Origin: JALCSJ01 sp036788835
GTDB taxonomy: Bacteria; Bacillota; Negativicutes; Acidaminococcales; Acidaminococcaceae
NCBI GenBank assembly: GCA_036788835.1
Contig: DAIQMR010000003.1
Location: forward strand, 1-64,000
Length of the DNA stretch: 64,000 nt
Direction: 5' to 3'
The notes under the pieces were generated by a model. It made no database searches. It saw only the letters and a list, made by a program, of their open reading frames with translations, and was not told where the DNA came from. The position numbers and the translations under genes are program-made. Shown here one piece after another: positions 29,927-39,539 of the stretch; positions within the stretch are counted from its first letter, which is position 1, and every line of letters begins with the position of its first letter.

Positions 29927-32392
29927 ATGAGTAGGACAGCAATAGAATTACTGGCCCCTGCAGGAACATGGGAAGCATTGGAAGCAGCCATTAATGCAGG
30001 TGCCAATGCGGTGTATTTGGGCGGCACCAATTTCGGAGCCAGACAATTTGCCGAGAACTTTAATCGTGAGGTTATGGCCAAAGCTATAGTTTTGGCACAT
30101 TTACATAGAGTAAAAATATATGTCACAGTGAATACCTTAGTTGATGACAGCGAAATGTCCCAGCTGGGGGATTATTTGGTTTTTCTTCATAACATAGGCA
30201 TCGACGGCATTATTGTTCAGGACATGGGGGTAGTGAGAGTAGCCGGGAAAGTGGTGCCGGATCTGCCTCTGCATGCCAGTACTCAGATGACGGTCACTAA
30301 TTCACAGGGGGCAATCTTTGCCTATCATCAGGGTATGCAGCAAGTTGTCATAGCCAGAGAAACTACCCTGGAAGACATGACTGCCATTTGCGACAAAATG
30401 CCCGGGCAAATTGAAGGCTTTATCCATGGAGCCCTCTGTGTATGTTATTCGGGACAGTGTTTAATGAGCAGTCTTATCGGAGGGCGCAGCGGCAATCGAG
30501 GCAAGTGTGCTCAGCCCTGCCGCTTGCCTTACACACTAGTGGATAAAGATGGCAATAACCTATTGGCTCACGTAGATGCAGGACAGTATCTTCTCAGCCC
30601 TAAAGATATGAATACTCTCGATGTTTTGCCTCAGCTCATTGAGGCCGGGGTAGCGTCTTATAAAATTGAAGGACGGATGAAGAGGCCGGAATATGTAGCC
30701 GTGGTCACGGATGTTTATCGCCGGGCTATGGACAGTTATCTGGCGGGTGATTATCATGTCTCCTCAGAAGATAAAAAGAACATTGAACAAATTTTCAACA
30801 GAGATTTTACTACGGCTTATTTAGAGAAAAAACCGGGCCGCACTATGATGAGTGACAGACGTCCCAATAACCGGGGTGTGCTGGTGGGCAGAGTGAGTCA
30901 GCTCTTGCCCAACGAGCACAAAGCCGTTATTAAATTGGACAAAGAGTTGAATATAGGTGACGGACTGGAATTTTGGGTAACGGTGGGGGGCCGGGTAGGC
31001 ACTACCCTGAATCACTTAGAGGTGAACGGCCAGGAAATAGAGTCTGCGACTGCCGGCAGCAAAGCCACTATTGATGTGCCGGCAGGTATCCGCATGAACG
31101 ATAGAGTGTTTAGAACCTTCGATGCTAAGCTTATGTCCTATGCAGGGAATTTTTTCGGGGAGCATAATAAAACCAGAATTCCTGTTGTAGCCAAAGCAAT
31201 GGCTCATTTGGGTCAGCCTATGACCATTACCCTTACCGATGAGGAAGGTAATGCTGGTCAGGGTACTACGGATTTTATCGTAGAAAAAGCCAGAAAACAT
31301 CCCCTGACAACGGCAACAGTCCAAAAGCAAATGGATCGTCTTGGTACCAGCGAGTATGTGCTCAAGGATTTAATCCTGGAAGCAGATCAGGATGTAATGG
31401 TGCCTATGAGCGAAATAAACGAGGCTAGGCGCTGTGCCACCGAAGAACTGAATAGAATTAGGCTGGAAAAATTCACCCCTGCCAGAAAGCAAATAAAGTG
31501 GCAGGAGAACATTATTCAAGAACAGAAAAATCATACTATGAATAGGCATCCCCTGCTCAGTGTTCAGGTAGATACACCTGATAAGGCTAAAGCTGTCCTC
31601 CAGACCGGGGCAGATGTACTTATTGTAGGAGGGGACAGTTACAATCTGCCTCTTTTTAAGGAGGAAGATTATAAGGCTGTGGGAGATTTAGTGCGCCGGG
31701 CCGGGAAAAAATGGTTCATTGCCACGTCTCGCATAGTTGGGGAAAAACAGTTGGAATATTACCGTCAGGCTTTTGCCATTTGGCGGAATCTGCATCCGGA
31801 CTATTTTCTCATTGCCAATAATGGCCTGTGGGAAATGGCTAAGGCTACGGGCATTCCTCTATGGGCTGACTATGGTTTGAATACCTATAACGGTCAAAGT
31901 ATTCTCTTCTGGCAGGAAGCGGGTGCAAGTGGCGTGACGCTATCCCCGGAACTGACTATGAAACAGGTAGAAAACTTGGCTGCGAAAACGCCTGTGCCAA
32001 TAGAGTGCCTGGTAGAAGGCCCTTTGGAGATGATGGTTTCCGAATACTGTGTAGAAGGCAGTTTCCTGGGTAATCTTCAAAGAGGCAGCTGTGATTTTCA
32101 CTGTCGGCAGGAAACATTCTTGGAAGATAGAAAACAAGAACGCTTTCCTTTAAAACACGATCAATTTGGCCGGACTCATATATTAAATGGTCACTCTCTT
32201 TCCATGGTGGCCAATCTGGACCAAATGACCAAAATAGGTGTTCATACTTTGCGTATTGACGGGCGTAGTTTTACAGTGGACAAACTAAGAGAAATCGTAA
32301 TGCTGTATCGCAACGGTCTCCAGGGGGAAGAAAAGGTTGAGGATAATCTGCCTCACACCACGCGAGGACATTATTTCAGAGGAGTTTTATAA
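29927..32392 (+). CDS. Peptidase U32 family protein (RlhA-like), large form
   Basis: An 821-residue U32 protein. The N-terminal TIM-barrel part starts LLAPAGTWEALEAAINAGAN and has the family signature HGALCVCYSGQCLMSSLIGG followed by RGKCAQPCR, whose cysteines bind iron-sulfur in related enzymes. The C-terminal 350 residues form the DUF3656-type part with a second barrel-like half (EGPLEMMVSEYC). RlhA of E. coli, of the same family, is needed for 23S rRNA cytidine-2501 hydroxylation; a similar RNA-modification role is likely but not proven here. The mutS2 start overlaps its stop by one base. Confidence 0.85.
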   Translation: MSRTAIELLAPAGTWEALEAAINAGANAVYLGGTNFGARQFAENFNREVMAKAIVLAHLHRVKIYVTVNTLVDDSEMSQLGDYLVFLHNIGIDGIIVQDMGVVRVAGKVVPDLPLHASTQMTVTNSQGAIFAYHQGMQQVVIARETTLEDMTAICDKMPGQIEGFIHGALCVCYSGQCLMSSLIGGRSGNRGKCAQPCRLPYTLVDKDGNNLLAHVDAGQYLLSPKDMNTLDVLPQLIEAGVASYKIEGRMKRPEYVAVVTDVYRRAMDSYLAGDYHVSSEDKKNIEQIFNRDFTTAYLEKKPGRTMMSDRRPNNRGVLVGRVSQLLPNEHKAVIKLDKELNIGDGLEFWVTVGGRVGTTLNHLEVNGQEIESATAGSKATIDVPAGIRMNDRVFRTFDAKLMSYAGNFFGEHNKTRIPVVAKAMAHLGQPMTITLTDEEGNAGQGTTDFIVEKARKHPLTTATVQKQMDRLGTSEYVLKDLILEADQDVMVPMSEINEARRCATEELNRIRLEKFTPARKQIKWQENIIQEQKNHTMNRHPLLSVQVDTPDKAKAVLQTGADVLIVGGDSYNLPLFKEEDYKAVGDLVRRAGKKWFIATSRIVGEKQLEYYRQAFAIWRNLHPDYFLIANNGLWEMAKATGIPLWADYGLNTYNGQSILFWQEAGASGVTLSPELTMKQVENLAAKTPVPIECLVEGPLEMMVSEYCVEGSFLGNLQRGSCDFHCRQETFLEDRKQERFPLKHDQFGRTHILNGHSLSMVANLDQMTKIGVHTLRIDGRSFTVDKLREIVMLYRNGLQGEEKVEDNLPHTTRGHYFRGVL

Positions 32393-34761
32393 TGGCGAAA
32401 TTTGCAGTTAAAGTATTGGAATTTGATAAGATAAAAACGGCCTTGGGAGATCAAGCCGGCACTTCCCTGGGGAAACAGCTGGCTCAGGACCTGCATAGCT
32501 CTACGGATTTTGCCACCGTTAAAACTATGCAGGAAGAGACAGCAGATATTATGCGTCTGCAGGAAGAAGGCAAGCGACTGCCTTTAGGCGGGGCCAGAGA
32601 TATTACGGAGGAAGTGAAAAGGGCCAAGGTAGGCGGCATTTTGGAACTGGAAGCTTTACAGGCAGTGGCTGGGACTGTTGTTGCCATTAGGCAAGTGAAG
32701 GGCTTTCTGGCAGAGGTGGCAGAGGAAGTTCCCACCTTGAGTGCCTACGAAAAGAAGATGGAGATATTCCCCAGGTTAGAGAAGCAGTTGAACAGTGCCA
32801 TTGACGAAAAAGGGGAAATTAAAGACACTGCGTCCACTAAACTTGCGGGTTTGCGTACCGGCATTGTGGTGGCAAAGCAAAGAGTAAAAGAAAAATTGGA
32901 CAGCATACTTCATTCTCCCGATTACCAGAAATATTTTCAGGACCAGCTGGTTACCATGCGTGAAGACCGCTATGTTATCCCGATTAAACAAGAGTACAAG
33001 TTCAACTTTCCCGGGGTGGTTCATGACCAGTCCGGCAGCGGTGCTACTCTCTTCATTGAGCCTATGGCCGTTGTTAATCTAAATAATGATATTAAGAAAT
33101 ACTTGTTGGAAGAAAAAGAGGAAATAGAAAGAATCCTGCGGGTTCTTTCCGAAAACGTGGGAGCAGAAGCCGATGGTATTACTGCATCCATGAAAATATT
33201 GGCTCAACTGGATTTGATTTCCGCCAAAGGCTATCTTGCGGCTAAGCAAAAGGCCGTAAGACCCATGCTGCTTACAAGCTGCAAGGTGGATATTGTGGCC
33301 GGCCGCCATCCTTTGCTGGATCAGGATAAAGCGGTTCCTTTGGATATTACTTTGGGAGATAAATTTTCTACCCTTTTAATTACCGGGCCAAACACAGGCG
33401 GTAAAACTGTTGCCCTAAAAACTGTGGGCCTTTTTGCTCTTATGGCTCAAGCAGGATTATGTGTACCGGCAAAAATGGCGAAATTGCCGGTGTTTACGGG
33501 TATCTATGCAGATATTGGAGATGAACAGAGTATCGAGCAAAGCTTGTCTACCTTTTCCGGGCACATGACTAATATGGTAGATATATTGTCCCAAGTCCGA
33601 GAGGGGGATTTGGTATTGGTAGATGAAATCTGTGTTGGTACGGATCCTACGGAAGGTGCCGCTTTGGCTATGTCTATGCTGGAATATTTGTTCAACAAGC
33701 ATGTGCTGACCATTGTGACAACTCACTACAGCGAATTAAAGACTTTTGCTTTTGAACATCCGGGCATGGACAATGCCAGTGTGGAATTTGATCCTGTGTC
33801 ACTACGTCCTACCTATCGGTTGCTGATGGGCGTACCAGGCAGCAGTAATGCTTTCTATATTAGTAAGCGTCTAGGCTTGGCACCGGAAATAATTTCCCAG
33901 GCCGAAGGACTTATCAGCAAGGAACACGCTAATATGGAAAATGTTTTACAAAACCTAGAGGGAGAGCGCAGAGAATATGAAATGCGCAACCGGGATATTG
34001 AAAATCTGCGGTTGGAAGCAGAACAGTTGAAAAATGAATTAAATAAACAGAAAACCGATCTAGCCAAACGGCGCAATGATATTTTGCGGAAAGCCAGAGA
34101 AGAGGCTGACGATATTTATCGCAGCGCTCGTCGGGAAAGTACGGAAATTTTAAAGGAATTGCGGGCCAATAAGAGTTTGGTAGATGATGCCAAGGTGGAG
34201 GAATTGGCTAGCCTTAGCCGTCAAGGTCTTAACAAGAGTTTTGCTTTGGAAGGTAAACCGGTGCCTGATGGTCAGGGACTGACTGCCGGTAATGCTGCTT
34301 TGGGTAAACATATTTATGTAAAGAGAATCGGGCAAAAAGGTGTTATCGAAGCTATTAAAGGCACTGAAGTGGTGGTATCCATCGGCAGCATGAAAATGAC
34401 CTTGCCCATGAAGGACTGCCTGCTTATTAAGGCCCCGCCGGTTTTCAGCAATAAAAGGACCGTTAGAGCCGGTAAACCAAGTGAACGCCATACTATGTTT
34501 GTAAAAAAAGCTCAGGAAACCCTGAATGAAATCGATGTAAGAGGGAAGACCGTAGATGAAGCTATCCCTTATGTGGATAAGGAAATAGATAATGCCCTGC
34601 TCTCCGGCATGGAGTCTTTCCGCCTGATTCACGGCAAGGGAACAGGAATGCTTAGAGCCGGTCTCTTAGCTTATTTGCGTGAACATAGGGCGGTAAGCAA
34701 AGTCATAGAGGCACCGCAAAACGAAGGCGGTTCCGGTGCCAGCATTGTTTATGTGAAATAG
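32392..34761 (+). CDS. mutS2: Endonuclease MutS2
   Basis: A 789-residue MutS2. It has the core and clamp domains, the ATPase with P-loop GPNTGGKTVALKT near residue 332 and DEICVGTDPTEGAAL, a coiled-coil stretch (about 520-600) and the C-terminal Smr nuclease domain with IDVRGKTVDEAI and LIHGKGTGML. It suppresses homologous recombination and, in Bacillus, rescues collided ribosomes; the Smr domain supplies nuclease activity. It overlaps the U32 gene. Confidence 0.97.
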   Translation: MAKFAVKVLEFDKIKTALGDQAGTSLGKQLAQDLHSSTDFATVKTMQEETADIMRLQEEGKRLPLGGARDITEEVKRAKVGGILELEALQAVAGTVVAIRQVKGFLAEVAEEVPTLSAYEKKMEIFPRLEKQLNSAIDEKGEIKDTASTKLAGLRTGIVVAKQRVKEKLDSILHSPDYQKYFQDQLVTMREDRYVIPIKQEYKFNFPGVVHDQSGSGATLFIEPMAVVNLNNDIKKYLLEEKEEIERILRVLSENVGAEADGITASMKILAQLDLISAKGYLAAKQKAVRPMLLTSCKVDIVAGRHPLLDQDKAVPLDITLGDKFSTLLITGPNTGGKTVALKTVGLFALMAQAGLCVPAKMAKLPVFTGIYADIGDEQSIEQSLSTFSGHMTNMVDILSQVREGDLVLVDEICVGTDPTEGAALAMSMLEYLFNKHVLTIVTTHYSELKTFAFEHPGMDNASVEFDPVSLRPTYRLLMGVPGSSNAFYISKRLGLAPEIISQAEGLISKEHANMENVLQNLEGERREYEMRNRDIENLRLEAEQLKNELNKQKTDLAKRRNDILRKAREEADDIYRSARRESTEILKELRANKSLVDDAKVEELASLSRQGLNKSFALEGKPVPDGQGLTAGNAALGKHIYVKRIGQKGVIEAIKGTEVVVSIGSMKMTLPMKDCLLIKAPPVFSNKRTVRAGKPSERHTMFVKKAQETLNEIDVRGKTVDEAIPYVDKEIDNALLSGMESFRLIHGKGTGMLRAGLLAYLREHRAVSKVIEAPQNEGGSGASIVYVK

Positions 34762-34899
34762 GCAGCGGCAAGATAAAGCCAAAGAGAAAGGGGGGAAGAT
34801 GGTTGACCACAATGGTAAATAATGCAATAATATAAACGTATGCTTATGACTTTATTAGAGAAAACGTTATAAGATGGACATTAAAGGAGGAGAACTTTT

Positions 34900-36147
34900 A
34901 TGACAATGCACAGTGTTGCTCAACATGCTATTGGTAAGGCCGCGAAGGATAATATTTTTGGAGCTTCAGCAGCTGCGAAAGCGGCGGCGGCTAAGGTAGG
35001 CCCGGAAAATATTGTTAATGCCACTATTGGTGCCATTTTGGACGAAAATGAAAAATTGGTGATTTTACCTACGGTTGATAAGGCTTTTCGCAGTTTAACA
35101 GATGACATGTACTTTTCCTATGCACCGATTTCAGGACTGCCTGATTTCCTGAAATTAGTACAAGACGACTGCTTCGGTAATTCTAGACCGGAAGGGTATA
35201 TTGCGGCTGTGGCAACATCTGGTGGCAGCGGTGCCATTCACCATGCTATTTGGAACTATTCGGAACCCGGTGATACTATTTTGACTTCTGATTGGTATTG
35301 GGGTCCCTACAAAGTATTCTGCCGGGATATGAACCGCAAGCTGGACACATACAAGATGCTGACTGAAGATAATCACTATAATCTTCCTGCCTTGGCAGCC
35401 AAGGTTACGGAAATTTTGGCTAAGCAGAACAGCCTGGTTGTCATTATTAATACTCCGGCCCACAATCCTACAGGTTATAGCCTGACATCTGAAGATGTTG
35501 CCAATGTTATTGCCATGCTGAAAAAAGCAACTGCCGGCAATGGCAAGAAGGCAATACTGGTTCTTGATGTGGCTTATATTGACTATGCGGGGGAGAGGGA
35601 AGAAGTTCGTAAAGTATTTAAGAATCTTTCTAACCTCCCGGAAAATATTATTGGCTTAGTAGCTTACAGTCTGTCTAAAGGCTATACCATGTACGGACAG
35701 CGTTGTGGCGCACTGCTGAATGTGACAGCCAGCAAAGAACAAAGCCAGGAATTTGCTGATGTTAACCAATACACAAGCCGTGCTACCTGGTCCAATATAA
35801 ACCATGGGGCAATGCAGACCTTGGTTAGTATTTTAAGTGATCCTACTATGAAAGAGAATATCCGCAAGGAGAGAGCTCAATACTATAGTCTTATTCAAAC
35901 CCGGGGCGATTTATTTGCCAAAGAAGCCAAGGAATGCGGTTTGAAGATAGTACCTTATATTGCCGGGTTCTTTATTTCCATTCCCTGCCAAGATTCCAAG
36001 GCTGTCTGCGACAAACTCCATGCTGACAATATCTTCGCCGTACCTTTGGCAGCAGGGGTGAGAGTGGCAGTCTGTGCTATCCCAACCAAGAAAGTCAAGG
36101 GCATGGCTGCTAAGATTAAGGCTGCTATTGACGCTGTAGAAAAATAA
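34900..36147 (+). CDS. Class I/II aminotransferase (aromatic amino acid type)
   Basis: A 415-residue fold-type I PLP enzyme. PLP contacts include NTPAHNPTGYSL and DVAYIDYAG, and the cofactor lysine lies in YSLSKGYTMYGQRCG. The last part (PLAAGVRVAVCAIP) supplies the substrate-binding arginine. It is probably an aromatic or branched-chain 2-oxo acid aminotransferase; the sequence alone does not settle the substrate. Its own leader of 138 bases with an AAAGGAGGAG site suggests a separate transcript from mutS2. The kinase-like gene follows after 19 bases. Confidence 0.85.
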   Translation: MTMHSVAQHAIGKAAKDNIFGASAAAKAAAAKVGPENIVNATIGAILDENEKLVILPTVDKAFRSLTDDMYFSYAPISGLPDFLKLVQDDCFGNSRPEGYIAAVATSGGSGAIHHAIWNYSEPGDTILTSDWYWGPYKVFCRDMNRKLDTYKMLTEDNHYNLPALAAKVTEILAKQNSLVVIINTPAHNPTGYSLTSEDVANVIAMLKKATAGNGKKAILVLDVAYIDYAGEREEVRKVFKNLSNLPENIIGLVAYSLSKGYTMYGQRCGALLNVTASKEQSQEFADVNQYTSRATWSNINHGAMQTLVSILSDPTMKENIRKERAQYYSLIQTRGDLFAKEAKECGLKIVPYIAGFFISIPCQDSKAVCDKLHADNIFAVPLAAGVRVAVCAIPTKKVKGMAAKIKAAIDAVEK

Positions 36148-36166
36148 GACTGCGAGGAAAGCCAAA

Positions 36167-37828
36167 ATGTTAAAAATCACTTGTCCAATGGGGAAAATAA
36201 AAGAATATCCTGAAGGGACGCCTCTTTTGACCTTGGCACAGGAATTTCAGCCACTGTACAAAGAGGTAATCGTAGAAGGAATTGTTGATGGCAAGGGAAC
36301 TGATTTACAGGCAACGCTTGATCATGATTGCCAGGTTGGCTTCATTGATGTCACCATGGCCGAGGGAACCAGGGTGTACAGACGCAGCCTCCTTTATGCT
36401 TTTATTGTGGCCATGCATGCTGCCCGTCCGGAAATAGAAGTAGAAGTGAAAAATGCTTTTGGCAGTGCTCTATTCTGTTCCGTGAAAAATGATATTGAGC
36501 TTAGCAAATACGATTTAGCTGACGTAGAAAAATGCATGAGGGAAATGGTAGAAGCAAAAGAACCAATTATTTATAAAGTTACGACCAAGCGGGAATCTTC
36601 TAATTTTTTAAAACCGCAGCTGGCAGTAGATTCAGCACCTTTGCTGGATGTTCTGGCTTCTGAGACCAAGATTAAATACTATGGCCTGAAAAACGAATGG
36701 GTATATTTCTTCGGACCTATGGTACCCAATCTTGGCTATATAGATAAGTTTTCTTTGCAAAAGTACCGTAAAGGAATTTTGGTTTGCTGTCCAAATCAGC
36801 ATGATTATAGCAAAGTGGAAACATTCGTGGATAATCCTAAATTGGCAGATGTTTACGAGGAAGCAGAAAACTGGGGACACAGGATTGGCTGTCCCACAGT
36901 TGCCACTCTGAATAAGTATATTGCAGAGGGGAACAGTCGTGGTATTATCCAGATTTGTGAAGCCAGGCACGAAAAGCGTATTGCGGAAATAGCTGATATG
37001 GGGGCGAAAAGCAATCATAAAATCAAGCTAGTATTAATTGCCGGGCCATCTTCTTCCGGCAAGACGACCTTTTCCCAAAGACTGGCAGTGCAGATGCGGG
37101 TTAGTGGTTTGAATCCACTGCCTGTTTCCTTGGACAATTATTTTAAGGAGCGAAAAGATAGTCCTAAATTACCGGATGGCAGCTATGACTTTGAATGTTT
37201 GGAAGCAGTTGATTTAGAATTATTCAATGACCATTTGAGACGAATGTTGGCAGGGGAGACAGTAAAAATACCCCGCTACAACTTCCAGGCAGGGACCAGA
37301 GAATATCGTGGTCAAGAAATCAACCTGGGAGATAATGGGGTTTTAGTTGTAGAAGGCATTCACGGATTGAACGAAAAATTGTCTGCGGTTGTGCCTAGGG
37401 AGCAAAAGGCGAAAATCTATATCAGTGCCCTGACACCACTGTCTTTTGACGATTACAATCGTATTCATACCAGTGATATGCGTCTTTTGCGCAGAATAGT
37501 CCGGGATTCCCAGTTCAGGTCTCATGACGCGGAAAAAACTCTGCTTAACTGGAGCAAAGTAAGAGACGGGGAAGAAAAGTATATTTTCCCCTTTAGTGAA
37601 GATGCCGATGTTATGTTCAACACCACGTTGGTTTACGAATTTGCCGTCTTCAAAAAATATGCTGAACCATTACTTGAGGCAATTCAACCTGCTTCACTAG
37701 CGTATCTTGAGGCTCAACGCTTACTTTCCATGCTCAAGCTGGTACTTTCAATTGACGAAAAGGCTGTACCAAACAACTCTATCATGCGGGAATTCATAGG
37801 CCACTCCATATTCGGGGACCTACTGTAG
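36167..37828 (+). CDS. Uridine-kinase-like nucleoside kinase with N-terminal TGS-type domain
   Basis: A 553-residue protein. Residues 1-60 (ITCPMGKIKEYPEGTPLLTL) match the TGS-like lead of the threonyl-tRNA synthetase-related kinases; residues 60-270 form the second part of that module (HYRRSLLYAFIVAMHAARP-type). The C-terminal kinase has the P-loop AGPSSSGKTTF near residue 292, PVSLDNYFKERKDSP, PRYNFQAGTREY and VVEGIHGLN. It should phosphorylate a nucleoside (uridine kinase/phosphoribulokinase family) though the natural substrate is uncertain. Confidence 0.88.
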   Translation: MLKITCPMGKIKEYPEGTPLLTLAQEFQPLYKEVIVEGIVDGKGTDLQATLDHDCQVGFIDVTMAEGTRVYRRSLLYAFIVAMHAARPEIEVEVKNAFGSALFCSVKNDIELSKYDLADVEKCMREMVEAKEPIIYKVTTKRESSNFLKPQLAVDSAPLLDVLASETKIKYYGLKNEWVYFFGPMVPNLGYIDKFSLQKYRKGILVCCPNQHDYSKVETFVDNPKLADVYEEAENWGHRIGCPTVATLNKYIAEGNSRGIIQICEARHEKRIAEIADMGAKSNHKIKLVLIAGPSSSGKTTFSQRLAVQMRVSGLNPLPVSLDNYFKERKDSPKLPDGSYDFECLEAVDLELFNDHLRRMLAGETVKIPRYNFQAGTREYRGQEINLGDNGVLVVEGIHGLNEKLSAVVPREQKAKIYISALTPLSFDDYNRIHTSDMRLLRRIVRDSQFRSHDAEKTLLNWSKVRDGEEKYIFPFSEDADVMFNTTLVYEFAVFKKYAEPLLEAIQPASLAYLEAQRLLSMLKLVLSIDEKAVPNNSIMREFIGHSIFGDLL

Positions 37829-37835
37829 CTTATGA

Positions 37836-37905
37836 CTAAAACGACGGTGGAGCACAGGAAGGAGAATTACCGACCTTTTAGTTTCCGCTGTAGACTTAAT
37901 TTCTA
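37836..37905. repeat. Structured intergenic element, copy A
   Basis: Outer pairing CTAAAA (37836-37841) with TTTTAG (37876-37881), then an internal loop and CGGT with ACCG. The stretch shares ACGACGGTGGAGCAC and ACCGACCTTTTAGT with 57401-57512. Here it lies between the 3' ends of two converging genes; the insert between the arms is short (about 24 bases). Confidence 0.6.
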
Positions 37906-37915
37906 CATTACAAGT

Positions 37916-37951
37916 AAAAAATAGACTAGGAAAATTTTCCTAGTCTATTTT
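37916..37951. terminator. Bidirectional terminator (36-bp palindrome)
   Basis: An 18-bp perfect inverted repeat without spacer, with A and T runs on its outer sides. It serves both the kinase (plus) and the carboxyltransferase (minus). Confidence 0.9.
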
Positions 37952-37962
37952 TGTTGCTGAAA

Positions 37963-39315
37963 TTATCTGTTGTTCTTGAAGAAAGTTAATGCCACATCAG
38001 GGAAGGAAGCGTAGGACAACACATCTTCCTCACTGGCATTCGGATAACCTTTAGCTGCCAAATCACTCTTCATCTTCGCCATTTGGGGAGGGATATCATC
38101 AGCAGGACGGTGGGAAATAGGCTGCTCACCATTGGTCAAAATCAAGGACTTTAGCTCATCACTGATAGGCCCGGGAGTGCGGCCGTACTTACCGCGAACG
38201 ATGTCTTTGACTTCCTTGGGAATCATCTTGTAGCGGCCAACCATAACGTTCAGGGCAGCCATGGAACCTACAATCTGACTGGAAGGAGTAACCAGAGGAG
38301 GATAGCCTAAATCGGCACGTACTTTAGGCATTTCCTTCAGTAAAGCCTCATATTTATCCGCCGCACCCTGTTCAGCCAATTGCTTTCTTAAGTTGGAGAG
38401 CATACCGCCGGGGATTTGGAAGGACAATACCTGAGGATTGATACCAATATTGGTATTAAGGTTAAAGTCTTTTTCCAAAGCGGCTTTAACTTTAGTGAAA
38501 TATTCAGCCAAAGGATAAAGCTTGTTTATATCAATATGAGGATCCCTGGGACGGCCGGTTAAAGTGTCGACCAAAGATTCTGTGCAGGAATGAGAAGTAC
38601 TCATGGAAAAAGGAGAGATAGCAGTATCAACCATATCTGCGCCGGCTTCAACAGACTTAAGCAGAGTCATGCTGCCCATACCGCTTGTGCAATGTGAATG
38701 TACGTCAATAGGCACGTTTACTGCTTCTTTTAAAGCTTTGACTAAGTCATAAGCGGCATAGGGGGCAAGCAAACCGGACATATCTTTGATACAGATAGAA
38801 TCTGCGCCCATTTCTACCATTTCTTTGGCTAATTTAAGATAGTCGCTGTCTTTAGCATAGGGGCTGATGGTATAAACTATAGCACCCTGAGCATGCGCAC
38901 CGGCTTCTTTAACGGCCTTCATAGAACATTCCAGATTGCGTGGGTCATTTAAAGCATCAAACACTCTGACAATATCAATACCGTTGGCAACGCTGCGTTT
39001 TACAAACTCTGTCACCACATCGTCTGCATAATGGTTATATCCTAAAATGTTTTGACCGCGGAGCAACATTTGCAGCTTAGTCTTTTTCACATGCTGTCTG
39101 ATAGTACGTAATCTTTCCCAGGGGTCTTCGTTCAGGAAACGCATGCAGGAATCGAAAGTAGCACCGCCCCACATTTCCAGGGCATAGTAACCTACGTCAT
39201 CCATTTGCTCCAGGACAGGCAGCATGTCACTAGTTCGCATGCGGGTTGCGCAGATGGATTGATGACCATCCCTTAATACTGTTTCAACAATCTTTACAGG
39301 GTTATTGTTTTCCAT
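37963..39315 (-). CDS. Carboxyltransferase subunit (oxaloacetate decarboxylase alpha/pyruvate carboxylase B-like, no biotin domain)
   Basis: A 450-residue DRE-TIM/PYC_OADA protein. It starts with ETVLRDGHQSICATRMRT, has the biotin-carboxyl acceptor lysine region SICIKDMSGLLAPY and the metal-binding DVHSHCTSGMGSM, then the PYC_OADA C-terminal part. Sodium-pump alpha subunits and PycB proteins are about 590 residues with a lysine-biotin tail, which is missing here, so it resembles the transcarboxylase 5S type that works with a separate biotin protein. It transfers a carboxyl group between oxaloacetate/pyruvate and biotin. No biotin carrier gene is next to it. Confidence 0.9.
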   Translation of the reverse strand: MENNNPVKIVETVLRDGHQSICATRMRTSDMLPVLEQMDDVGYYALEMWGGATFDSCMRFLNEDPWERLRTIRQHVKKTKLQMLLRGQNILGYNHYADDVVTEFVKRSVANGIDIVRVFDALNDPRNLECSMKAVKEAGAHAQGAIVYTISPYAKDSDYLKLAKEMVEMGADSICIKDMSGLLAPYAAYDLVKALKEAVNVPIDVHSHCTSGMGSMTLLKSVEAGADMVDTAISPFSMSTSHSCTESLVDTLTGRPRDPHIDINKLYPLAEYFTKVKAALEKDFNLNTNIGINPQVLSFQIPGGMLSNLRKQLAEQGAADKYEALLKEMPKVRADLGYPPLVTPSSQIVGSMAALNVMVGRYKMIPKEVKDIVRGKYGRTPGPISDELKSLILTNGEQPISHRPADDIPPQMAKMKSDLAAKGYPNASEEDVLSYASFPDVALTFFKNNR

Positions 39316-39457
39316 TTTTTTCCTCCTTAAATGGTTAATGCCAAAATTTTCACTCTATTCTCTATTGGCATAATTATAACATAGGAGTTAAAAGAATAGC
39401 CAATAGAATAAATCTAATGTTAGCTATAAGAAAAGATACCGAGAATAAAAACATAAA

Positions 39458-39497
39458 AAAACACAAAAATAGTTTTTAAGCTATTTTTGTGTTTTAC
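39458..39497 (-). terminator. Terminator of the PBP1A gene
   Basis: A 15-bp perfect stem (AAAACACAAAAATAG with CTATTTTTGTGTTTT) around an 8-base loop, with T runs on the minus strand. It lies 40 bases after the PBP1A stop, before the carboxyltransferase leader. Confidence 0.85.
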
Positions 39498-39539
39498 GAA
39501 TTACCTCAATATTTGACAGAAGAGTTTTTCAATATCTCT

